From contig OW121742.1 of the NCBI GenBank assembly GCA_933228675.1, positions 37,084,779 to 37,148,778 of the forward strand: a DNA stretch of 64,000 nucleotides. Reading direction: 5' to 3'. Every line of letters begins with the position of its first letter. The stretch's first letter is position 1. The translations under genes were made by a program, and so were the position numbers. Below, in pieces: positions 1 to 12,492 of the stretch. Origin of the DNA: Stomorhina lunata (Eukaryota > Arthropoda > Insecta > Diptera > Rhiniidae). Below the pieces are notes generated by a model. The model saw only the letters and a list, made by a program, of their open reading frames with translations, ran no database searches and was not told the DNA's origin.

Positions 1-2150
1 AATTTTTTATAATAATAAGAAATTTTTGAAAAATTTCCTATAAGGAATTTCTTTAAAAATAAGAAATTTTTGAAAAATTTCCTATAAAAATAGGAAATTT
101 TTGAAAAAAAAATTTACTAAAAATTGGAAATTTTGTGTAAAAATGGAACATTTTTAAAATTTTCCTATAAAAATAAAAATTTTAAAACTTTTCTATATTG
201 TAAAAACTTTCCTAAAAAATAGGAAATTTTTGAAAAATTTCCCTAAAAAATAGGAAATTTTTGAAAAATTTTCCTCAAAAAATAGGAAATTTTTTAAAAA
301 TTTTCTGTAAAAATAGGAAATTTTTGGAAAATTTTGAAAAATTTTCTATAAAAATCAAAATATTTTTGAAAAAAATTCTTAAAAAATAAGAAAATTTTGA
401 AAAATTTCTAAAAAAGCAAGAAATTTTGAAAAAAAATTCTTATAAAAGTAAGAAATTTTTGACAAATTTCCTATAAAAGTAAAAAATTTTTGAAAAATTT
501 CCTAGAAAAGTAAGAACTTTTTTAAAAATTTTTTATAAAAATAAATATTTTTTTAAAAATTTCCTATAAAAATAAAAAAATTTTGAAAAATTTCCTAGAA
601 AAGTAAGAAATTTTTTAAAAATTTTTTATAAAAATAAGAAATTTTTTAAAAATTTCCTATAAAAATAAGAAATTTTTTAAAAATTTCCTATAAAAATAAG
701 AAATTTTTTAAAAATTTCCTATAAAAATAAGAAATTTTTTAAAAATTTCCTATTAAAATAAGAATTTTTTTTAAATTTCCTATAACAATAAGACATTTTT
801 TAAAAAGTTCCTATAAAAATAAGAAATTTTTGAAATATTTCCTATAGAAATAAAAAATTTTTGAAAAATTTCTTATAGAAATAAGAAATTTTTGAAAAAT
901 TTCGTATAAAAATAAGAAATTTTTTGAAAAATTTCCTAGCAAAATAGGAAAATTTTTATTTAATTTCCTATAAAAATAGGATATTTTTCAAAAATTTTCT
1001 ATAAAACTTAGAAATTTTTGAAAAATTTCCTATAAACTAAGAAATTTTTGAAAAAGAAGTTTTTTTAAAAATTTCCTACAAAAATAAGATATTTTTGAAA
1101 AATTTCCCATAAAAATACAAAACTTTTGAAAGATTTCCTATAAAAGTAAGAAATTTTTGAAAAATTTCTTATAAAAATAAGAAATTTTTGAAAAATTCTT
1201 ATAAAAATAAGAAATTTTTGAAAAATTCCTTATAAAAATAAGAAATTTTTGAAAAATTCCTTATAAAAATAAGAAATTTTTGAAAAATTCCTTATAAAAA
1301 TAAGAAATTTTTGTAAAATTTCCTATAAAAATAAGAAATTTTTGAAAAATTCCTTATAAAAATAAGAAATTTTTGTAAAATTTCTCATAAAAATAGGAAA
1401 TTTTTTTTTAAATTTCCTATAAAAATAGGAAATTTTTTTTTAAATTTCCTATAAAAATAGGACATTTTTTTTAAATTTCCTATGAAAATAGGAAATTTTT
1501 TTAAAAATTTCCTATAAAAGTAGAAAAAATTTTTAAAAATTTCCTATAAAAATAGGAAATTTTTTAAAAATTTCCTATACAAATAAGATTTTTTTTAAAT
1601 TTTCTATGAAATAAGAAATTTTTTTACAAATTTCCTATAAAAATAAGAAATTTTTGAAAAATTTCTTATAAAAATAAGAAATTTTTGATAAACTCTATAT
1701 AAAAATAAGAAATTTTTGTAAAATTTCTTATAAAAATAAGAAATTTTTGAAAAATTTCCTATAAAAATAGGACATTTTTTAAAAATTTCCTATAGAAATA
1801 GGAAATTTTTTAAAAATTTCCTGTACAAATAAATTTTTTTTTTTAAAATTACCTATAAAAATAGGAAATTTTTTAAAAATTTCCTATACAAATAAGATTT
1901 TTTTTTTTAAATTTTCTATGAAGTAAGAAATTTTTTACAAATTTTCCATAAAAATAAGAAATTTTTGAAAAATTTCCCATAAATATAAGAAATTTTGAAA
2001 AATTTCCTATAAAAATAAAATTTTTCTTAATTTTATAGGAAATTAAAAAAAAAATTTTCGGAAATTCCTTTTTTGTATTGGAAATTTTTCAAATATTTCT
2101 ATATCTTTATAAAAAAAATTTTCAAATATTTCCTATTTTTATAGGAATTT
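1..2150 (+). repeat. Family A 31-bp satellite array, forward orientation
   Basis: Degenerate tandem array. The consensus unit is arms AGGAAATTTTT and AAAAATTTCCT around a central G, followed by the 8-bp linker ATAAAAAT (31 bp). Every unit is therefore a near-perfect 23-bp palindrome plus a directional linker. Many copies carry AAGAAA instead of AGGAAA, so this is an older array than the one at 3.2-5.9 kb. It runs off the left edge of the window. In the last ~120 bases the linker direction flips to TTTTTAT. No coding content. Confidence 0.95.
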
Positions 2151-3165
2151 GGTGACTCGTGTCTCCTAAATCTATAATTATAGCTTAATGGTGTTAACTT
2201 ATTTATCATAATTAATACATTTAACACTTATGACTGATTGTATTTGGCCATTATAAATACTCGTCCAAAATTTGTTTGTGTGGGTTTTTCTCTTTAAGAT
2301 TAAATAGAGTTTATTATACTTTAAAGTTCATAAAACTTTTGTTTTAAGTTACATTTTAGTTTTTGTTTTTTATTTGTTGTACTCAAAATTTGAATGGCTT
2401 TTATTTATTTCAATATTTTCAGTTTATTTTAACTACTAACACACTTCCCTTTACCCAAAATGTGGGTAAAGTATCGAGAAAAAAAGTCACCTAAATCTAA
2501 TGAGTTTGCATTAAAATTTATTGAACTTTTTAAATCATGAATTTGTCAAATTCAAAGTTAAGGTCATTGTTAAGGTTTGTTTTGTTAACAATTTCAATAG
2601 ATAAAACCGCATATACAATTTTTGTTATATTGAAAAAATTGTATACCGTAGAAGTTTAAGAGGAGACTCTGTTTCATTTTGATTTGAAGTAATTATCGAG
2701 CAATGAACTTTTATCTATTTGTTTCTAACTTTTAATGAAGTTTATTATTAGTTTTGTTTGGATTTTTATACAAAAATATTGTTTAATAATATAAACTAAT
2801 TAATAGCTTATCTGGAAGTGATAACATTTGCTTACCCTGAATGCGTTCTTCGTACATATGTTGTTTTTAAGAAGCTAAAAATGAAAAAATGAAAAAATTT
2901 ATTAATTTTATTTTGATACTGAATTATTATTCAGGGGGGAGTAATATTTTTAAAATCTATAGCGATTTATTATTACATAATAATATCAATTTTAAATTTA
3001 ATTTCAAATAAATATTGAAATTATGGGGCAATGTGTTAATGGCTTTTGAACTACATATTTAGAAGTTCTAACAAAAAACATATGTTATTTTTGAAAAATC
3101 GAAATCCAAGGTTGATATTCCCATTTTAGATTATAACTTAAGAGAAAAATTTTTCAAAACTTTGC
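2151..3165. other. AT-rich island between arrays, no gene seen
   Basis: Non-repetitive AT-rich sequence separating two family A arrays of opposite orientation. No long reading frame, RNA gene or clear inverted repeat was found. Confidence 0.6.
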
Positions 3166-5860
3166 TATTTTTATTAGAAATTTTTCAAAAATTTCCTATT
3201 TTTATAGGAAATTTTTCAAAAATTTCCTATTTTTATAGGAAATTTTTCAAAAATTTCCTATTTTTATAGGAAATTTTTCAAAAATTTCCTATTTTTATAG
3301 TAAATGTTTCAAAAATTTCCTATTTTTATAGGAAATTTTTCAAAAATTTCCTATTTTTATAGGAAATTTTTCAAAAATTTCCTATTTTTATAGGAAATTT
3401 TTCAAAAATTTCCTATTTTTATAGGAAATTTTTCAAAAATTTCCTATTTTTATAGGAAATTTTTCAAAAATTTCCTAATTTTATAGGAAATTTTTCAAAA
3501 ATTTCCTATTTTTATAGGAAATTTTTCAAAAATTTCCTATTTTTATAGGAAATTTTTCAAAAATTTCCTATTTTTATAGGAAATTTTTCAAAAATTTCCT
3601 ATTTTTATAGGAAATTTTTCAAAAATTTCCTATTTTTATAGGAAATTTTTCAAAAATTTCCTATTTTTATAGGAAATTTTTCAAAAATTTCCTATTTTTA
3701 TAGGAAATTTTTCAAAAATTTCCTATTTTTATAGGAAATTTTTCAAAAATTTCCTATTTTTATAGGAAATTTTTCAAAAATTTCCTATTTTTATAGGAAA
3801 TTTTTCAAAAATTTCCTATTTTTATAGGAAATTTTTCAAAAATTTCCTATTTTTATAGGAAATTTTTCAAAAATTTCCTATTTTTATAGGAAATTTTTCA
3901 AAAATTTCCTATTTTTTATAGGAAAATTTTTCAAAAATTTCCTATTTTTATAGGAAATTTTTCAAAAATTTCCTATTTTTATAGGAAATTTTTCAAAAAT
4001 TTCCTATTTTTATAGGAAATTTTTCAAAAATTTCCTATTTTTATAGGAAATTTTTCAAAAATTTCCTATTTTTATAGGAAATTTTTCAAAAATTTCCTAT
4101 TTTTATAGGAAATTTTTCAAAAATTTCCTATTTTTATAGGAAATTTTTCAAAAATTTCCTATTTTTATAGGAAATTTTTCAAAAATTTCCTATTTTTATA
4201 GGAAATTTTTCAAAAATTTCCTATTTTTATAGGAAATTTTTCAAAAATTTCCTATTTTTATAGGAAATTTTTCAAAAATTTCCTATTTTTATAGGAAATT
4301 TTTCAAAAATTTCCTATTTTTATAGGAAATTTTTCAAAAATTTCATTTTTTTATAGGAAATTTTTAAAAAATTTCCTATTTTTATAGGAAATTTTTAAAA
4401 AATTTCCTATTTTTATAGGAAATTTTTCAAAAATTTCCTATTTTTATAGGAAATTTTTCAAAAATTTTTCAAAAATTTCCTATTTTTATAGGAAATTTTT
4501 CAAAAATTTCCTATTTTTATAGGAAATTTTTCAAAAATTTCCTATTTTTATAGGAAATTTTTCAAAAATTTCCTATTTTTATAGGAAATTTTTCAAAAAT
4601 TTCCTATTTTTATAGGAAATTTTTCAAAAATAGGAAATTTTTCAAAAATTTCCTATTTTTATAGGAAATTTTTCAAAAATAGGAAATTTTTCAAAAATTT
4701 CCTATTTTTATAGGAAATTTTTCAAAAATTTCCTATTTTTATAGGAAATTTTTCAAAAATTTCCTATTTTTATAGGAAATTTTTCAAAAATTTCCTATTT
4801 TTATAGGAAATTTTTCAAAAATTTCCTATTTTTATAGGAAATTTTTCAAAAATTTCCTATTTTTATAGGAAATTTTTCAAAAATTTCCTGTTTTTATAGG
4901 AAAATTTTCAAAAATTTCCTATTTTTATAGGAAATTTTTCAAAAATTTCCTATTTTTATAGGAAATTTTTCAAAAATTTCCTATTTTTATAGGAAATTTT
5001 TCAAAAATTTCCTATTTTTATAGGAAATTTTTCAAAAATTTCCTATTTTTATAGGAAATTTTTCAAAAATTTCCTATTTTTATAGGAAATTTTTCAAAAA
5101 TTTCCTATTTTTATAGGAAATTTTTCAAAAATTTCCTATTTTTATAGGAAATTTTTCAAAAATTTCCTATTTTTATAGGAAATTTTTCAAAAATTTCCTA
5201 TTTTTATAGGAAATTTTTCAAAAATTTCCTATTTTTATAGGAAATTTTTCAAAAATTTCCTATTTTTATAGGAAATTTTTCAAAAATTTCCTATTTTTAT
5301 AGGAAATTTTTCAAAAATTTCCTATTTTTATAGGAAATTTTTCAAAAATTTCCTATTTTTATAGGAAATTTTTCAAAAATTTCATTTTTTTATAGGAAAT
5401 TTTTAAAAAATTTCCTATTTTTATAGGAAATTTTTAAAAAATTTCCTATTTTTATAGGAAATTTTTCAAAAATTTCCTATTTTTATAGGAAATTTTTCAA
5501 AAATTTCCTATTTTTATAGGAAATTTTTCAAAAATTTCCTATTTTTATAGGAAATTTTTCAAAAATTTCCTATTTTTATAGGAAATTTTTCAAAAATTTC
5601 CTATTTTTAAAGAAAATTTTTCAAAAATTTCCTATTTTTATAGGAAATTTTTCAAAATTTTTTTATTTTTATAGGAAATTTTTCAAAATTTTTTTATTTT
5701 TATAGGAAATTTTTAAAAAATTTCCTATTTTTATAGGAAATTTTTCAAAAATTTCCTTTTTTATAGGATTTTTTTTATAGGAAATTTTTCAAAAATTTCC
5801 TTTTTTTATAGGAAATTTTTCAAAAAATTATTGGTTTTATAGGAAGTTTTTCAAAAATGA
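3166..5860 (-). repeat. Family A 31-bp satellite array, reverse orientation, highly homogeneous
   Basis: About 85 copies of the 31-bp unit with central C and linker ATTTTTAT, the reverse complement of the array at 1-2150. The copies from 3.2 to 5.6 kb are almost identical, implying recent expansion or homogenisation. Irregular units occur near 4465, 4620 and 4680, where parts of a unit are deleted or doubled. A distinctive block of three variant units (TTTCATTTTTTT followed by two units with TTTTTAAAAAA) occurs at about 4341 and again at about 5380. The right end decays from about 5600. Confidence 0.97.
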
Positions 5861-7160
5861 ATTATATATAAGTAAATATAAATATGTATAAATGTTCTTA
5901 AACCATGTTTTTGTGAATTAAACACATTTTTGTAATATTTTAATAGAATAATAGCTTTTTATTATCGGAATTTTAAACATGTAATTTCAAATATGCATTT
6001 GTATCTAAAAAATTTAAATCCACACACTGTGCCGCACAATGTCACACAAAATAACATATGATGACAATAAAATGGTCTAATGAAGTCGTTTCTTAATTCC
6101 TGATAAATTTCCATTGTGGTCATCCACAACAAACCACAAAACTAAAACCTACGCAATTATTCGTTTATATGATGGCTCTGATGACTTGAAAAAAAAACTG
6201 AATTTTACAATTCATAAATTAAAAAATTTTATGCCGTGGAACTAATTCCGAAACGGAGACTCGTTTGTCGCATGGCCTGAGTTTGAGATAGAAAAATATT
6301 AATGAATGAAAATGGTTTTAAATGTAGACTTAGTTCTTTTTCCATAAAATAACGAACTAGTTTTTAGTCATTTTATTTATTTTTTCTATTATTTTAGGTT
6401 TTTTTAGTTAAAGTTTCTAAAACTTGTATAAGTTTTATAATAAAGATGATATTTTTTTCTTAACACTTAACACGAGATGTTTGTGGTAAATAACACCTAC
6501 ATTTATTAATTGAATTTAAGCTTCAGAAAAAAATGTTTATTCATATGTTTAAATTTTAAAGTCATATGAATGACGACTATTTATGAATTAAAATTTTTTT
6601 TAATGTAAAATTTTCATTGTAAATTGTCGCTTGTGCCTTCAACGCCAAACCACAATTTTGTAAAATTTTTTTAATTTAAATAAAAAACTTCTACAAAGTT
6701 TGTTTTTAATTAACATAAATTGCTTAAATTAATATTTATGTGCATTTAATTTAGTTAAATGCAAATTACACCTATTATAATATACCAGTTATTTAAGCAA
6801 CATTTTAATGTTTAGCAACATGTTGCTAAAGCAGAAATCATAGTTAATGACCGAATTGTTGGTCTATTAAATAATGTGTGACCTTTAAGTTTTATTTCTT
6901 TGATATAGCTAATCATTAAATAATAATACAAAACTTAAATAATCCCCTTTCTTGTAATAGCAAATACTAAACTTTAGTTTAATTAACAAACCGCAACATA
7001 ATTAAGTTATAAACATTAGTTATTTGTTATTATAGTGCAAGTAAATAAACTTGTATTATTAAATATTAATTTAGCAAACAAATAGTAAAAATACTAACAT
7101 AAATAGTGAGGCCAGGAAAACACATTTAATGCACAATGGGGTAGAATGAAAAATATTTCT
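5861..7160. other. AT-rich island, no gene seen
   Basis: Unique AT-rich DNA of about 1.3 kb. I see no convincing reading frame, splice pattern or RNA gene. Confidence 0.6.
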
Positions 7161-8345
7161 AACGAAAATTTTTATTTTTCTATAGAAAAATGTTTCTATA
7201 GAAAAATTTTCGATAGAAATATTTTTCTATAGAAAAATTTTCGATAGAAATATTTTTCTATAGAAAAATTTTCGATAGAAATATTTTTCTATAGAAAAAT
7301 TTTCGATAGAAATATTTTTCTATAGAAAAATTTTCGATAGAAATATTTTTCTATAGAAAAATTTTCGATAGAAATATTTTTCTATAGAAAAATTTTCGAT
7401 AGAAATATTTTTCTATAGAAAAATTTTCGATAGAAATATTTTTCTATAGAAAAATTTTCGATAGAAATATTTTTCTATAGAAAAATTTTCGATAGAAATA
7501 TTTTTCTATAGAAAAATTTTCGATAGAAATATTTTTCTATAGAAAAATTTTCGATAGAAATATTTTTCGATAGAAATATTTTTCTATAGAAAAATTTTCG
7601 ATAGAAATATTTTTCTATAGAAAAATTTTCGATAGAAATATTTTTCTATAGAAAAATTTTCGATAGAAATATTTTTCTATAGAAAAATTTTCGATAGAAA
7701 TATTTTTCTATAGAAAAATTTTCGATAGAAATATTTTTCTATAGAAAAATTTTCGATAGAAATATTTTTCTATAGAAAAATTTTCGATAGAAATATTTTT
7801 CTATAGAAAAATTTTCGATAGAAATATTTTCGGAAGAAAAATTTTTGATAGAAATATTTTCGAAAGAAAAATTTTTGATAGAAATATTTTCGAAAGAAAA
7901 ATTTTCGATAGAAATATTTTCGAAAGAAAAATTTTTGATAGAAATATTTTCGAAAGAAAAATTTTCGATAGAAATATTTTCGAAAGAAAAATTTTCGATA
8001 GAAATATTTTCGAAAGAAAAATTTTCGATAGAAATATTTTCGAAAGAAAAATTTTCGATAGAAATATTTTCGATAGAAAAATTTTCGATAGAAAAATTTT
8101 CGATAGAAATATTTTCGATAGAAAACTTTTCGATAGAAATATTTTCGATAGAAAACTTTTCGATAGAAATATTTTCGATAGAAAACTTTTCGATAGAAAA
8201 ATTTTCGATAGAAATATTTTCGATAGAAATATTTTTCGATAGAAAAATTTTCGATAGAAATATTTTTCTATAGAAAAATTTTCGATAGAAATATTTTTCT
8301 ATAGAAAAATTTTCAATAGAAATATTTTTATGTAAAAATTTCTAT
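7161..8345 (+). repeat. Family C 31-bp satellite array with a 30-bp subarray
   Basis: Tandem repeat combining the perfect palindrome TTTTTCTATAGAAAAA with ATTTTCGATAGAAATA, period 31 bp (for example GAAAAATTTTCGATAG starting at 7201 and 7232). From about 7820 to 8270 the unit changes to 30 bp containing TTTTCGAAAGAAAAATTTTC. Because 30 is divisible by three, an open frame of 142 codons appears there (7845-8273) encoding a 10-residue repeat like IEIFSKEKFS. I regard that frame as a by-product of the repeat length. The array shares its CTATAG and TTTTCGA cores with families B and D. Confidence 0.95.
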
Positions 8346-9137
8346 AAAAAAATGTTATCGAAAAATTTTATAGATGAAAAGGTTGCCCCAGCAACATTTT
8401 TTGGTTTTATCGAAAAACTATTTATTACAACAATAAATAATTGTAATAAATTGGGATCTTTGTGCAATACACTACAGTAAAACATTTTAAGAAAATATTT
8501 TATGTCACCATTATATTTGTAATGGTGGCAACAAAGTTCTGTTCACACCCCACTGTGCTCTACTGTTTACGTTAATGTCTACATTTAAAACTTCTATCAA
8601 TATTTATGGGCCACAAAAAGTGCCAACCATGCAACACCTCTTGTTTTTTTTTCCAGTATCTACAGATATTTAAAAAAAATACAAACAAATAATTAAAATT
8701 TTAAAAAATGTAATTTATCTTTTTAATAATACAATGAAAAAATTTTGTATAATTTTGTCGGTTTTTTCTGAAACTGATCTTGCCAGTCAACCTGTAACTT
8801 TAAGAGTGACACCCTGTAATTGTTGTTTTGTTTGATTTTTGATCTTCGATGTTTTCAATATTTTTATTTTTCAAAGTATGACGAATGCTTTGTTGCCTGC
8901 ATTCGTCTTACCGCGGCCTAATGTGTGCAATTAATTCAAAACTATTAAGATACACGAGCGATCGGTAAAGATAAAATTCTGATTTAGATGTTGTCGACGT
9001 CGCCATCGTCGTCATCGTTGTGGATGTTTCATTTGTTGCTTGTGGTTGCTGTTGGTTGCAGCGATAAAACCAGATCTAAAGTGTTAATTTACAAGTGTGC
9101 TGCTGCTAGCTGGTGTGGCCAAAGGGCAGAAATGGAA
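8346..9137. other. Unique region, less AT-rich, with trinucleotide-like stretch
   Basis: The least AT-rich stretch of the left half. At 8995-9062 there is an imperfect trinucleotide run (GTCGTCATCGTTG type); read on the minus strand it gives a short Gln/Thr-rich frame of about 50 codons ending near 8930. This could be a UTR or a low-complexity exon fragment, but no start, splice sites or homology is evident, so no gene is called. Confidence 0.4.
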
Positions 9138-10935
9138 GGGACTGAATTCTTTTAGAGTCAAATTAAAGTTATTCGATTTGGTTTCTAAAAGATTTAATTT
9201 TATTTTTTTTTTTGAAAAAAATGATTCTATTTATTTCTTTCAAATATTATGAGATTGTTACAAGTTTTGGAAGAAAAATTGTTCTTAAAAAAATTTATTC
9301 GAATAATTTTTTTACTCGAATAATTATTTTATTCGAATATTTTTATTTGAATAAATTTAAGAAAGGAAGAAGTTTTATTGTTTAAATGAAAAAAATGTGA
9401 TATTCTTAACAAATTAAAGTAGTTCGAATAAATTTTTTATTCGAATAAATATTTGTTTCGAATATTTTTTTATTCGAATAAAAAATTTTATTCCAATATT
9501 TTTGCTCGAATAAATAATTTCTTTGAATAATATTTAGAAATTAAGAATTTCACATGAATTTTTGATGTCAAAAAATTTGAAATTTTTGGTAAATTTACCA
9601 ATTGAAATTATTCGAATAACTTATTATTCGAATATTTTTTTGATTCGAATAATTTTACATTCAAATAATTTTAAGAATTAAATAAATTAACAACAAATTA
9701 GATTGCTTGAATGTTAAAAAGTGTGAAATTCTTAGCAAATTTACAAATTAAAATTACTCGAATAATTTGGTAATCGAATATTTTTCTATTCCATTATTTT
9801 TTATTTGAATAAATTTAAGAGTTAAAGAAGTTCACAGCAAATAAATGTAAAAAAATATGAATACTTAAAAAAATTATGAATAAAATGATTCGAACAATTT
9901 TTTATTCGAATATTTATTTTATTCGGATATTTTTGGGACTGGATTCTCTTGGATTTAAGTTAAAGTTGTTTGATTAAATTTCAAAAATATTTTATTTTTT
10001 TGGTTTGAAGTTTATTTCGTTTATTTCTAAGAGATTATTAAAAATTTAAGAAGATTTTTTTTTAGAAAAATTGTTTTATTCGAATAATTTTTTTCTTTGA
10101 ATATTTTTAATTGCATGCATTTAAGAAAGGAAGAACTTTTATTTTTTAAATGTTTATAAATGTGGAATTCTCAACAAATTTAAAAATAAAAATGATTTAA
10201 AAATTATTTACGAATATTTTTACTCGAATAAATATTTTATTCGAATAAATTCAGAAAATTAAGAAGTTCACAAAAATTTTGAGTGTTTAAATGCCAAAAA
10301 ATATGAAATTCTTAGCAAATTTACTAGTAGAAATTCTGCGAATATTTTTTTGATTCGAATAATTTTTCATTTAAAAAATTTTAAGAATTTAAGAAGTTCA
10401 CAACAAATTTGAATGTTAAAAAATGTGAAATTCTTTGCAAATTTACGAGTAGAAATTATTCGAATAACTTTTTATTCGAATATTTTTTTTGTGCGATTAT
10501 TTTTATTTGAATAAATTTAAGAATTAAAGAAGATAGTTTGAATGTAAAAAAATGTATAGTTCTTAGCAAACTTACCAATAGAAATTATTCGAATAATTTT
10601 TTATTCGAATATTTAATTTATTCGATAATTTTTTTTTTTATAAATTTAAGAATAAAAAATGTTTACTACAAGCAAATTAAAAAAAAAAAAATGTGAAATT
10701 CTTAACAAATTTATGAATAAAAATTATTCGAATAATTTTTTACTCGAATATATTTTTTACTCGTATATTTGTACTTCAATATATTTAAAAATGTAAGAAG
10801 GTCACAACAAATTATATAGTTTGAGTCTCGAAATATGTGAAATTTTTTACAAACTTACGAATAAAAGTGAATCGAATAATTTTTTATTCGAATAATTTTT
10901 TATTCGAATAAATTTTTTTATTCGAATAATTAAAA
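9138..10935. repeat. Degenerate ~130-bp repeat with TTCGAATAA motifs, arranged in an ~0.8-kb higher-order duplication
   Basis: Repeated blocks of the type 'AAGAAGTTCACAACAAATT ... GTGAAATTCTTAGCAAATTTAC ... ATTATTCGAATAATTTTTATTCGAATA' recur roughly every 130 bases (for example near 10260, 10390 and 10520). The sub-motif TTCGAA is a palindrome. The opening sequence at 9138 (GGGACTGAATTCTTTT...) recurs at 9935 (GGGACTGGATTCTCTT...), so the region is two diverged ~797-bp higher-order units. No coding frame. It is unrelated to the 29-31-bp families except in base composition. Confidence 0.85.
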
Positions 10936-11495
10936 TTTTTAAAAATTTTCTTAAGAAATCTAAAAGTTTTCACTTATTTATATCTAATGCTGCTAATAAA
11001 TCGCTGCTAAGACCCCTGCCTTACTTACTGTTCACTAGGTTGACTGACAGTCTGTCACTCCCAGAGTCTCTACGACTGACTGACTGCTCACTGATTGTTT
11101 TGGTTTGCTGGTTGGGTTTGACTGTTATGGATTTAGGTAAATATATTTTTTTTCTTTAAGATCTTTGTGGCATATAAACACACAAAACATGCAACGCGTA
11201 CAAGTATTAATTTACAAAACAGCAAAAAAATAAAAACGTTTTAAAATATAAAAGATAGAAATATGACAAGATAAAAAAATACATAAAATATGAGATACAA
11301 GTTCATGTATCTTGTACGAGCATAAAAGAGTTTAAAAACATTTAAAACTAATTCTAAATTCTTTGCAAATTATTAACGCCCTAAAAATCTCAAGAGCCAA
11401 AGAAAGACGTTGGAAATTGTCTAAAGACGAATTAGGTTTTAATGGTGATAGGATATAGATATAACACTAGTTCACAAAATTTACCTTTTTTCAAT
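10936..11495. other. Unique AT-rich island, no gene seen
   Basis: Contains a short ACTGACTGACTG-rich stretch near 11040-11095 and otherwise plain AT-rich sequence. Nothing codes convincingly. Confidence 0.5.
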
Positions 11496-11499
11496 CTTT

Positions 11500-12492
11500 A
11501 CAAAATTTCTTGTTTTTATAGGAAATTTTTCAAAAATTTTTTATTTATATAGAAAATTTTATAAAAATTTCTTATTTTTATAAGAAATTTTTCAAAAATT
11601 TTTTATTTTTATAAAAAAAATTTTCAAAAATTTCCTATTTTAATAGGAAGTTTTTCAAAAATTTCTTATTTTTATAGGAAATGTTTCAAAAATTTCTTAT
11701 TTTATAGGAAATTTTTCAAAAATTTCTTATTTTTATAGGAAATTTTTCAAAAATTTCTTATTTTTATAGGAAATCTTTCAAAAATTTCTTATTTTTATAG
11801 GAAGTTTTTCAATAATTTCTTATTTTTACAGGAAGTTTTTCAAAAATTTCTTATTTTGATAGGAAATTTTTCAAAAATGTCCTATTTTTATAGGAAATTT
11901 TTCAAAAATTTCCTATTTATATAGGAATTTTTCAGGAAGTTTTTCAAAAATTTCTTATTTTGATAGGAAATTTTTCAAAAATTTCCTATTTTTATAGGAA
12001 ATTTTTCAAAAATTTCCTATTTTTATAGGAAATTTTTCAAAAATTTCCTATTTTATAGGAAATTTTTGAAAAATTTCCTATTTTTATAGGAAATTTTTCA
12101 AAAATTTCCTATTTTTATAGGAAATTTTTCAAAAATTTCCTATTTTTATAGGAAATTTTTCAAAAATTTCCTATTTTTATAGGAAATTTTTCAAAAATTT
12201 CCTATTTTATAGGAAATTTTTCAAAAATTTCCTATTTTTATAGGAAATTTTTCAAAAATTTCCTATTTTTATAGGAAATTTTTCAAAAATTTCCTATTTT
12301 TATAGGAAATTTTTCAAAAATTTCCTATTTTTATAGGAAATTTTTCAAAAATTTCCTATTTTTATAGGAAATTTTTCAAAAATTTCCTATTTTTATAGGA
12401 AATTTTTCAAAAATTTCCTATTTTTATAAAAAAATTTTCAAAAATTTCCTATTTTATAGGAAATTTTTCAAAAATTTCTTACTTTTATAGTT
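11500..12492 (-). repeat. Family A 31-bp satellite array, reverse orientation
   Basis: Same unit and orientation as 3166-5860 (central C, linker TTTTTAT). The left half (to ~11940) is diverged with TTTCTTATTTTTAT variants; the right half is homogeneous. This gradient suggests growth or homogenisation from the right. Confidence 0.95.

Noticed and set aside
7845..8273. 142-codon IEIFSKEKFS-repeat frame as a gene
   Set aside because: Lies entirely in family C satellite where the unit is 30 bp; kept only as a low-interest finding.
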